Origin: Acheta domesticus
Taxonomy: Eukaryota; Arthropoda; Insecta; Orthoptera; Gryllidae
Direction: 5' to 3'
NCBI GenBank assembly: GCA_031308135.1
Contig: JAHLJT010008756.1
Coordinates: forward strand, 78,942,130-79,006,129
Length of the DNA stretch: 64,000 nt
In this document: in pieces, positions 21,721-30,300 of the stretch
Layout of the letters: each line of letters starts with the position of its first letter
Numbering within the stretch: the stretch's first letter is position 1
The notes under the pieces: model-generated
Seen by the model: only the letters and a program-made list of their open reading frames with translations
What the model was told of the DNA's origin: nothing
Database searches by the model: none
Translations under genes and position numbers: made by a program

Positions 21721-21906
21721 CATCGGCACTAACAACTCGCACATAGCTAGATCAGCCGCTGTCTTGAGGACTACATAGATAGAAATCAGCCGCTGTCTGA
21801 AGGAGAATTCTAGCAGTCAGCTACTTTGATCAGTAATTTTCCGAGTTTTCTGTGATCAACACCAGCAAATGCATGAACAGTACCCTAAGGAACGAGCAAC
21901 GGGCTG
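21545..21906. repeat. Small nested palindrome made of two opposed SINE-A fragments
   Basis: Arms of about 170 bp (21545-21720 and 21735-21906) are inverted repeats that share an identical GATTTCTATCTATGTAGTCC segment and flanking boxes, including the duplicated CAGCGGCTGAT motif. That motif duplication is specific to these two copies, so they derive from one duplication event rather than two independent SINE insertions. It sits off-centre in the spacer of the large palindrome. Confidence 0.8.
21735..21906 (+). mobile_element. SINE-A fragment, right half of the inner palindrome
   Basis: Plus-strand order: GCTAGATCAGCCGCTGTC; a second CAGCCGCTGTCTG; GGAGAATTCTAGCAG; TGATCAGTAATTTTCCGAG; GTGATCAACACCAGC; AGTACCCTAAGG; and GAGCAACGGGCTGC, where it stops and the right arm of the large palindrome begins. 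Confidence 0.7.
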
Positions 21907-22480
21907 CGTCATGTTCAATTTTTCAAAAATATGAGTAATTTTCACTTGTTTTTTGCGTGAAATTTCAGCATTCTTTCTTTAAATTTTCCCTTCGTGTGTC
22001 AAGGGATGGTAACATATGGCAATACTCCCAATTTCGGCGAACTCTATTTTCAAAAATTATAAAAAAGTAACATTACAAAACTAGAAATATGAGGATAAAA
22101 ATGTTTGTCTGAAAAACTTTTTCAAAATCCCAAAGCTTCGACTCGCACCAGATCAACAGGGGTTTCTTCAATTTGAAAAAAATGCTACGCATGGTTTATG
22201 CGCTAGTAGTGTTTAGAGACTGACTGACAGACGGCCGGGCGGACGGACAGAAGTTTTGCTTTCAATTATTTTTTCGGTATCAAGGAACCATAAAAAGGGA
22301 TTCTTGCTACACCACGTGTTAGGATTTCTTAATTTAGCAACTGCATTTATCCAATTTTTCGTTATCAGGGCTCGGCAATTAATTTTTTTCTGCGGAAAAT
22401 CCGCCATTTTTTCGCGCCGCATTACATTTCTTTTCCTATACTACGTATAATATTCCGTCGTACGTATACGGGAAAGTTAA
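21907..22480 (-). mobile_element. Family T fragment at inner end of right arm
   Basis: Mirror image of 20160-20725, with the same head boxes and GTCC microsatellite. It is cut off at its AT-rich side at 21907, where it meets a SINE-A fragment. Confidence 0.75.
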
Positions 22481-22499
22481 AACGGAACTGGGAACGGGA

Positions 22500-22990
22500 C
22501 AGCGACGAAGAAAGGGTGCTACAAAGAATGTGGCGCCGTGTCAGAGGCCGTGGTGGTTCTTGCTGCCTCCCCCTTCTTGACGTATCCGCGGAGACACTAG
22601 GGACAGAAAGTGCAGCGAAAGATTAGCACGTGTGGTCCGTTTGAGCTCCTCAAGTGGTTATTTCTTCTTTGGTTTCGCATACCAGAGGAAGTGCACAGTG
22701 ACTGTGGCAAGGTTCCTCTGAAGAGCGAAGAAGAAGAAAAGGAGAAGGAGGAGAGGCACCAGCAGCTCGCGAAGAGCGCGCAACCGGGCATCGCCCTACA
22801 CCACCAGCACTTCCCTCACGAGTAAGGAGCCGCCTCAGTGCACACACTTCTTTAAAACGAAGGTTTTGTGTTTCCTGTAACAGTTTCTGTTTTCTGAATT
22901 ACTGCAAACGTTCGATCATTTTTTTTATCTTCCTTGAGTGTAGATCTTACAAAAGAGACATCACTTCACCACAAGTGTATAAATAAATAA
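22500..22990. other. Right-arm GC-rich segment upstream of gene, unassigned
   Basis: Mirror of 19640-20130. It is a GC-rich block with a GAAGAAGAAG tract, with open frames of about 65-70 codons on both strands but no ATG-led frame of note. A GTAAGG donor-like site follows CCTCACGA near 22825; if used with the acceptor at 25299 it would put a stop before the ATGATG start, so it could only be 5' untranslated. This is speculative. Confidence 0.3.
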
Positions 22991-23519
22991 ATTTAAGCAG
23001 TGAACATTTTCCAAAAGACAATGTTTACAGAACGTTCACATTTCTGTCAGATTCAGCTGTATTAGCTTTCTTAAATTTTTAAGATTTTTTTAAAATATCA
23101 AAACACCACATGGGATGGGATTTTTGTGAATTGAAAACGTCTTGCAGCGCTTCTCAATCTAAAATGCATAAGCATAATTAGTAAGATTGGAGGTTGGTGG
23201 GAGAAACAGTTTTACCATAACAAATATGACATTAGTTTCAGGACTTTAATTTTTTGATGATCTTCAGCTTTTGCCCTAATTATTGCACAAGTAATACTCT
23301 CATGGATTTTAAGATTAAACAAATTTTTGTCAAGACAATAATTGTTCTTCGTGTAAGGTTATTATTCCGGTTTCAATTTTCGGCGGTGACAATTACAACT
23401 GCACTTTTGTAATTTTCTCTGATAGAATGAAATCGATTAAGTTATCTCAGAGCTCATTCCTGCTAACTCTGCAGCCAGATATACTCTATAACCAGATATA
23501 TAACTCTATAACCAGATAA

Positions 23520-24895
23520 ACCTAGGATTCGAGTCCTGACGGTGGCAAAAATTCGACACTACCTAAATAGCTAAATCGAATTCAGTCGCTTTGTGAAGGT
23601 GAATTCCAGCAGCCGGCTGAACTGAGCGATAGCTTTCAATGGTTTCTGTGATCAATACCAGACAAATGCCGGAGTACAAAAAAACATTGCAAACGTGCCA
23701 CGGACCGCACACGATCTTATCTTCTTCTTCGTCCTATCCTCTCCCTTCACTTAAACGTACTTGTACTTCCACCGGAGATTTATTACTATAAGCAGAGACC
23801 GCTTTGACAGCTCCTGCTTACCAACTTCTGGCAGTATAACTGCATGTTAGATCCGTGTACTCACTTTGTCAGGGGTTCGTTTAGAGTTACTTCGTTTGTA
23901 AATTACTTCATCACTATCTCTAGCAATGCCATGGCCCTGCATGAAGTTCATTTGTTTCCAGACCTATTAGAGTAGTCGCTTCTTAGAGTAAGTCCTGTAT
24001 ACCACACTCTTAGCATTGCGGGAAAGCAGTCGGGTGTTTTGAGCTTGTGTCGACTGAGGCGGTGTCTCATTGGATGAGATTCTTGAAGGGAGATACAAGC
24101 CGACATTTCAGGTAGCTGTCTGTCTGATCATGATGAAGAATCATTAAACTTCATGCTTTTCAATTTTATTGGGCTGTATGCTCTGTTTTATTCTCATTTA
24201 AATGCTTCAAACCGTTTCTTGCTACTTTTATTAGTTTTTGAGAAAATAACTCTTTTCTAGGCGAGTGTCAACTGTCAAGCCCTTTGCTTGTGATACATTT
24301 GCTTCAGATGCATTTTCCCGAATTGCGAATTTTGAGCACATTCATCCATGTCAAACATCCCAAATCATAAACTATTAAAGTTAATAATATAATTCTTTTT
24401 GTAGCATGTAACCAATGATTTGCTTCCGTGAATGAAGTCCAATAGTTAATCTGTCGCTAAAATTTTCAGTTTTATGAATTGAAATGTCCGTAATAAATTT
24501 GTGAACAATGATTTTTTGCTAATAATCAAATCCTGACACTTTAGTTTTCATAGTACCTTTACCATTCTAGTTCATTCACTGGAATATTTAATTGCGATTA
24601 ATTTAAAAAAGTATCAAAATCTATCAACTTGTTGTAGAGTTACGATGTTTGAAGTATGAAATTGAATTTTTGTCATTTATTTATAAACAAATAAGATTTT
24701 GTAAAATTGTTTGATCTCTAAAAACAAAAAAAAGCAAATGTAGAAGGGAAATCAAAGTAAACCAAAGTTCTAGAATTTTTTCTCAGGTAGACAGTTACCT
24801 AAACGTCGGTACCGGATTTCATCATCAAACGGGGAAGGAACACTAACAAAACCCGCAATAAAAACGTGTTCACACTTACAGGACTAATGACCATT
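23520..24895 (+). mobile_element. SINE-A in right arm, interrupted
   Basis: Mirror of the copy at 17738-19110. The head with CTAGGATTCGAGTCCTGACGG is near 23525, and middle boxes follow to about 23770. A 230-bp unrelated segment is followed by TTGAGCTTGTGTCGACTGAGG and GGCGGTGTCTCATTGG. After more AT-rich DNA comes the 3' end (GGTACCGGATTTCATCATC, CACTTACAGGACTAATGACC) at about 24800-24895. Confidence 0.65.
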
Positions 24896-25325
24896 GTAAA
24901 ATATATTTGTACTAATAATTTATTTATTTTAAATTATTTTGTAATTATTTAAAACAAAGTTACGTAAGAACGATGAACATTAGTTTTGTCTCCTGTAAAT
25001 TTGATTTTTATTACGATATTTTGCCTTCCAACTGTCCATATATTCCTATTCAATATTCTCACTTTGCAAAATCTTTCACAAGTGTTTCACACTGACTCGT
25101 TGGTATTAGAAATAATATTTTATTGAAACAAATTCTGAAACAATCATTCAGTGATGAATTTGATCAATTTGCTTCTATCCCTCTCATTTATACTGCAGTG
25201 CAACGGATACTTAACTTACAGCGTCATAAATTTGCAGAAGAGAAGGCTTAGCTGCTGATATTAATTAAATAATTGGTGAAATACTTTATTCTCTTTCAGG
25301 GCCGACTGCCCATAAGGAGGCGAAG

Positions 25326-27671
25326 ATGATGTCAAACACGATTTACACTTTCAGTAAGTACTACTTCTTCGTCCGCTGTTCTTTTAGTATTGCTTCTGAA
25401 AAAACCACGTCAAGTGTGTCACTTATTACACTTCACTAAAACTAATTTTTTACTTTGAAATATCGAAATGTACGTTATACGAAAAGCAAATTCACTATTT
25501 TTTTATCAATCAAAAAAAAGTGTTACTGTCTAAACAATTTTTGCTCCAGCAACCACGTTTGGACTTTTCTTTACCTTTTAAAATTTCACATTCAAAACTC
25601 GATAGCTATCATTTGATGAATTTGAGCCCTTAAAAAGTGCCTAATATTATAAAATACACCTGTAATGTAAATATTACTGTCACACAAAATATATTAAATT
25701 AGAGTTGGTACATCATCACGCATTATTGGAAATATAGTTAAATCCTATTGTATTTTTGTAATTTCTGCCTTACTAACACCTCCGCTTTAAGTCAGTAAAA
25801 TTAAAAATGTGATATATCTTTTGGCGTCTTTTTATAACTACAATATTCAAGATTTTTCTCAATCAAATTTGTTTTCTTCCATTCTATCTTTAAATAGTGT
25901 CAGGTAAAATGTTGAGTAATTTTGCGGGAAATACAATTAAAAATTACGTACACAAGTTTTTCTTAAATCTGCAAACTTTTTCTAATTTTCAACTCAAACT
26001 CGTACGAATTTCATGAAAACCTCTAAATTTTCGAAAGTTGGAAATGTGCAACTTTATTTTAATGAGCCGGAAAGATTGTTAAGACGAAGCTGACGATTGT
26101 TGTTTGTTATGTTGTTTGATAAGCTAATTCACTGAGTTCGTATTCTAGCGTGGTAAAATATTTTTGAGGGTTGTAACACTTTTGCGGAATGAAGTATCAT
26201 GATATTACATAAACATGACAAATAATGCTAGAAAGAACTGATGTTCCTCCTCATAGTTTTGGCAATTTTTTCTCGAAGAGTAAAAAGTTCCCTTACACGG
26301 AATAGACGAAGATTACATTAAATCTATGATTTTGCAGCAATTGCAAGAGTACGTTATTTTGCTTATAACTTGAATACTTTGAATTTTTGTATAAATATAT
26401 TCTTATTCAAAACCAAACTTTCTGAGATCACTTCAATAAGTTTTCGTTGGTTTTCTAAAAAAAAAGTTGTTTAGCATCGACAATTCCTTTCAGTTCACCG
26501 GGTCCAATGGCTTCACGGTGACGTACTTCTCACCCAGGATTTTGCGGATCAGTTGAGTGTAACTGAAATTTATTTGCCGGTATTAAACTACGTACCACAA
26601 CCACCATTGTCATATGGAGGATCTTGGATCAATGACGCAGCGATTTATTACAACCCTCAGTTTATACCAACTTACGCTCCATCTCAAAATTATGAACCAG
26701 CAACATCCTATCAAGAATTTCACCGACGAGAAAGGACTGAATACAAGTCACGAAGTCGCAACAAGAGAATGACACCTTATGACCTCCAAAACCGTTTCAT
26801 TGACCGCCAGAAGCGCTTATCAGGAGAGCAATATGAATCTTTTAGAAAAAATTACATTTATTTTCAAGACAAATATGAAACTCCATTGGAAGTTGCAGAA
26901 AATACAGAAACTCATAAGCATGATAGTGCACAGGAGGAAATGTTTCAATCACGTAAAGGAGAAGTGCATGAACTTGCAGAGATTTACTACTCTCCGGAAA
27001 AAACAATACTTGACGTAAAAATGCAAACATACATACAAGACACAACCAACGCTCAGAGATACGAATTTGAAGGAAGTGGAGGAGAGGTGCCCAAAGTCAC
27101 TTATGCACACCGTTCCTCCGAACAAATGGAAAACGATGATGATGAAAAACTGGAAACAAAATGCATCCAAGACACAAACATTGCAGACGGAAACAAGATT
27201 GGAAGAAGTGGAGGAGAGGTGCCTAAAGTCACTTATGCACACCGTTCCTCCGAACAAATGGAAAACGATGATGATGAAAAACTGGAAACAAAATGCATCC
27301 AAGACACAAACATTGCAGACGGAAACAAGATTGAAAGAAGTGGAGGAGAGGTGCCCAAAGTCACTTATGCACACCGTTCCTCCGAACAAATGGAAAACGA
27401 TGATGATGAAAAACTGGAAACAAAATGCATCCAAGACACGAACATTGCAGACGGAACCGAGATTGGAAGAAGTGGAGGAGAGGTGCCCAAAGTCACTTAT
27501 GCACACCGTTCCTCCGAACAAATGGAAAACAATGACGATGAAAAACTGGAAACAAAATGTATCCAAGACACAAACATTGCAGACGGAAACGAGATTGGAA
27601 GAAGTGGAGGAGAGGTGCCCAAAGTCACTTACGCACACCGTTCCTCCGAACAAATGGAAAACGATGACTGA
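25326..27671 (+). CDS. Repeat-protein gene, right copy (two exons)
   Basis: I do not recognise the family. Exon 1 begins after CTCTTTCAG at 25300. Coding starts at ATGATG (25326) and runs to 25353, before GTAAGTA. Exon 2 starts at 26494, after TTCCTTTCAG, and runs to the TGA at 27671. Phase 1 is preserved across the 1.14-kb intron. The product is about 401 residues: N-terminus MMSNTIYTF, then HRVQWLHGDVLLTQDFAEQ, a Tyr/Pro-rich region (VLNYVPQPPLSYGG, QFIPTYAPSQNYEPATSYQ), a basic stretch, and repeats containing YAHRSSEQM with acidic linkers. Because a 5' acceptor precedes exon 1, at least one untranslated exon probably lies upstream. No catalytic motif, signal peptide or membrane span is visible. 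Transcription runs away from the palindrome centre. Expression is unproven. Confidence 0.5.
26338..26348 (+). other. Candidate 11-nt alternative microexon in the gene's intron
   Basis: Inside the intron, TGATTTTGCAG precedes 11 bases that are followed by GTACGT. Including them would shift exon 2 into another frame that ends after 20 codons, giving a protein of only about 33 residues. The same sites exist in the left arm near 16284-16294. This is a splice-motif observation only. Confidence 0.15.
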
Positions 27672-27890
27672 TGAAAAACTCGGAAAGAAAAAGTATCCGA
27701 AGTACACAAACATTGCAGACGGAAACGAGTTTGAAAGAAGTGGAGGAGAGGTGCCCAAAGTCACTTATGCACACCGTTCCTCCGAACAAATGACAAAAGA
27801 TGATAATGGTGGAAATCTGCAAAGAAAATTCATCCAGGGCACAAACAATGCTGACGGAAACGAGTTTAAACGCAGTGGAAGAGAGCTGCT
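27071..27890 (+). repeat. Coding tandem repeat, 132-bp units (right copy, 6 units)
   Basis: Six units of the same 44-residue repeat as in the left arm. The first four are almost identical; they differ at NKIGR/NKIER/TEIGR/NEIGR and at NDD/NND positions. The fifth contains the frame break and the sixth has DDNGGNLQRKFIQGTNNADG. The lower copy number compared with the left arm shows expansion or contraction since duplication. Confidence 0.9.
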
Positions 27891-28050
27891 CAACGTCACT
27901 GATACGCTATCTTTCTCCGAAGAATCGTTACAAGAGAAATCGGGAGCTCTGTTGAATTGCTCTAGACGAGGGCGCTTCAGAAGAATTAGAAAATGGCTGA
28001 GAAACATTTTCGCGTGCGTTCTGCCGCAAAGGATCGATCGTATGATCTAA
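27672..28050 (+). other. Out-of-frame C-terminal segment of right repeat-protein gene
   Basis: It follows the tandem TGA TGA in the +1 frame for about 125 codons and ends at TAA 28050, with the same basic tail (RRGRFRRIRKWLRNIF) as in the left arm. Relative to the left copy there are three single-base insertions in the first 40 bases (in CTCGG, TCCG and GTAC); together they restore the frame. The open state of this segment in both arms is the main reason to suspect that it is, or recently was, translated. Confidence 0.45.
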
Positions 28051-28349
28051 CCGCTTGTCCTTGGCTCCGGTTGGGAGGTGGGCGGGCCAGGGGAGGAACT
28101 CGAGTGCAGACACCTCCACGTGGTGAGTTCTGGGCAATTTCGGCAACTTTGGTTGTGGAAATTGGCAAAGATCTGCACAGAGATTTGACTTCAGAGGTGA
28201 GGCCAGTGGCCGCCAGAGAGTGTAAACTAGAATTGCTACAGAATGGCACACTCTTCCCCGTATTAGTCTTCTATTTCCTTTGGTCTTGGCTAGATATTCG
28301 GAGGTGCCACATATTCTTACCAGCTATTATCTATTGCCATTCAAAGTAG
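27993..28349 (+). other. ATG-led overlapping frame, 118 codons, present in both arms
   Basis: A second frame starts with ATG GCT GAG AAA at 27993, overlaps the basic tail of the repeat-protein gene in another frame, and runs into the family T TIR. The left-arm equivalent is 14157-14513 on the minus strand. The N-terminal half is Arg/Gly-rich. Because its last quarter is mobile-element sequence and nothing resembles it, I regard it as probably fortuitous. Two donor-like sites (GTGAGT, GTGAGG) occur inside it. Confidence 0.2.
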
Positions 28350-29290
28350 ATGTTTTTACATTTTCTTAGTATTTTTGCTTCCTTAATATTAGAACGAATT
28401 ATTATTTTCAGAACATTAATGGACAGTAAAATCTGGTTTTAAATGGCAATTTAATTCTCTTTGAAAAATTTAGATTCTGTTTTAAAAAAATGGCGTAAAC
28501 GCTACTGTAAATTCGAAATTTCAAACTTTTCCATAATTTTTTGGGGTTTTCGAAAAACTTTATTGAAGTGATTTGAAGTACATCAACTGACAAATACAAC
28601 TGAGTTTACAAATTTCTGGATATGTGCATATTAACGATGTGAGAGAGCTTCGAAAAAATACATTTATTTACTTTTTGAGAAAACAAATAAATATGAAACC
28701 CCAAAATGAACTTTACGTCATATTAAAGAGTCCAATGATCATTCTCCATTCGAAAAGTGTGAAGAATAAATTTGGCGCCATTTATGAGAAAACGGCGTTT
28801 GAACATTTCTGAAAATGCGGAATATTTATCTAATTTTCAGAGAAAATATTGAGTTTTCAAGAAACTTTACTTGACATTATTTAAATCACATGTACTCTTA
28901 AATATAAGAATGTGAACAAATCGCCGATATTGTAAATATTAATGACGTGAGAGAAACGTAAATATATTTGATTTTTGTAACTTTTGAAAAAAACAAAAGT
29001 ATATATATGGCGTTTGTCATCTCATAGAGTACATTTAGTACTATCCCTACCAAAAGTTTAAAGAACAAATTTGGAGTTGTTTTAGAGAAATTTTTGGAAA
29101 TGTCAGGGGGGCTTCATTTAAAGTACCCCCAAATTTTTTAGAATCTTTTTCAAAATCTTCTAGAAAATCTTTTTCAAAATTTTATAGAATCTTTTCAAAA
29201 AGCATCGACTGGAGCCAGACCAACAGGAGTTTCTTCAATTTGAAAAAAGACCTACGTATGGTTTACGCGCTAAAGTCCGTTCGCTTATAT
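28222..29290 (-). mobile_element. Family T element at right outer edge of palindrome
   Basis: TIR start (GTAAACTAG, CTACAGAATGGCACAC, TTTCCTTTGGTCTTGG, CTTACCAGCT) is followed by family T body modules: CAAAATGAACTTTACGTCATATTAAAGAG, GGAGTTGTTTTAGAGAA, and the head-side motifs CAACAGGAGTTTCTTCAATTTG and GGTTTACGCGCTAAAG. The opposite end is lost. The body continues beyond the palindrome tip at 28325, whereas the left-arm counterpart is deleted there. Confidence 0.75.
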
Positions 29291-29639
29291 AAATTATAAA
29301 GCTTATGAATTTTTTTTGAGAGACGAACGATCGAGATGTCTCGTGACGTCCTTCACTTGGCATTTCTAGGGCCCTTACCCGTAGGGCGCTGATACAAAGG
29401 GACAACGTGTACCTTCTGCATTGAAAAAGAAAGTGTGAAGAAGCGTTGAAGAAATATTTCCATAAAATACATTTGTCAGATTCCATTACGTTTTCTTAGT
29501 ATTTGTCTTCAAAGGGTACACAGTGTCTACATTGTCTTCCCAGACTAGAGATCTTCAGTAAGACAAAAATAGTCAGATGGACGGACAGAAGGTAAAATAA
29601 AATGATCATCTTGAAGTACGGTTGCAAAGAAACAATATT

Positions 29640-29910
29640 TTATGCACATATTTAGCACAAAAGTGTCTCAGGGCTTCAACATGCCACGGCAGTGGTGCCT
29701 CTGTCCGGAAGACCCCAGGGTTCGAGTCCCATTTTTAATATAGATAGATAGGTCTAGCTACATAGCTAGGTCGGGTTCAGCCGCTGCCTGGAGGAGAATT
29801 CTAGCGGTCGGCTGCTCTGATCGATAATTTTCCGTGGTTTCTCCGATCAACAACAGGCGAATGCCGAAGAAGTACCCTAACAAATGGATCACGACACTAC
29901 CGAAGGCGAC
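29640..29910 (+). mobile_element. SINE-A, plus orientation, 3' truncated
   Basis: Head with box B (GGGTTCGAGTCCC), then GTCTAGCTACATAGCTAGGTC, GGAGGAGAATTCTAGCGGTC, TGCTCTGATCGATAATTTTCC and TTTCTCCGATCAACAACAGG, ending after AGTACCCTAACAAATGGATC. A different SINE family follows within 40 bp. Confidence 0.8.
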
Positions 29911-29944
29911 CTACAAAAATGCTGAATGTATGAAGGAATTCCAT

Positions 29945-30300
29945 CTCTCATGGGCGGGTTCGGTGGTTTAACGGTCGGGTATCGGGTTGTTGTACTCATG
30001 ATTGCGGGTTCAAATCCAATCAAAGCCGTGGATTTTTAAGGGCGAAAAATTCCTTCACACGTCTTCCGACTATCCGCTGACTATCCCATGTAGAAGATTT
30101 ACTGTGCATAAAAGATTCTCAAGCCTAAAAGAAGCCTCTAAGCTAAATTCAAATCGCCTAGTTTTGTCGCCCGAGATAATACGTTCTTTCTCCGCTGGTG
30201 GAAGATGGGTAGCGAAATTTGCGTGGCCAGACTGAAGAATTAGCCTGATGCCCGAATCTTGTTACGTAAAATTAGGCATTAACTAACTATACCTACGACC
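29945..30300 (+). mobile_element. SINE-B, second tRNA-derived SINE family
   Basis: A tRNA-like head holds a box A match (TGGTTTAACGG) and, about 44 bases on, a box B (GGGTTCAAATCC). It is followed by AATCAAAGCCGTGGAT and a body of about 250 bp. The head cannot fold into a complete cloverleaf with a paired acceptor stem, so I do not call a functional tRNA gene. A second copy, sharing head and the GCCGTGGAT box, is at 37165-37275. Confidence 0.65.

Larger units (their letters stand above)
20726..21906. other. Unique spacer at the centre of the palindrome
   Basis: This 1181-bp segment is not part of the long arms. It holds the rest of a family T body (to about 20990), about 100 bp of unassigned DNA, and three SINE-A fragments, the last two of which face each other. 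The right inner edge of the long palindrome coincides with the end of the last SINE fragment, at the GTCATG junction. Confidence 0.8.
21907..28325. repeat. Right arm of the 14-kb palindrome
   Basis: Reverse complement of 14184-20725. The end at 28325 (CCAGCT) lies about 100 bp inside a family T TIR, after which the flanks differ completely. Scattered substitutions, one missing gene-repeat unit and three single-base insertions near 27690-27710 distinguish it from the left arm. In the stretches I compared by eye, differences amount to roughly one or two per 100 bases in the more variable parts and none across several 200-bp blocks. Confidence 0.95.

Noticed and set aside
14184..28325. Palindrome as a simple assembly or adaptor-skipping artefact
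   Set aside because: Not fully excluded, but the arms differ by many substitutions, repeat number and small indels, and the outer flanks differ, which a fold-back read artefact would not easily give.
29950..30025. Functional tRNA gene
   Set aside because: Box A and box B are present, but the acceptor arms do not pair and the sequence continues as a SINE body; a related copy exists at 37165-37275.
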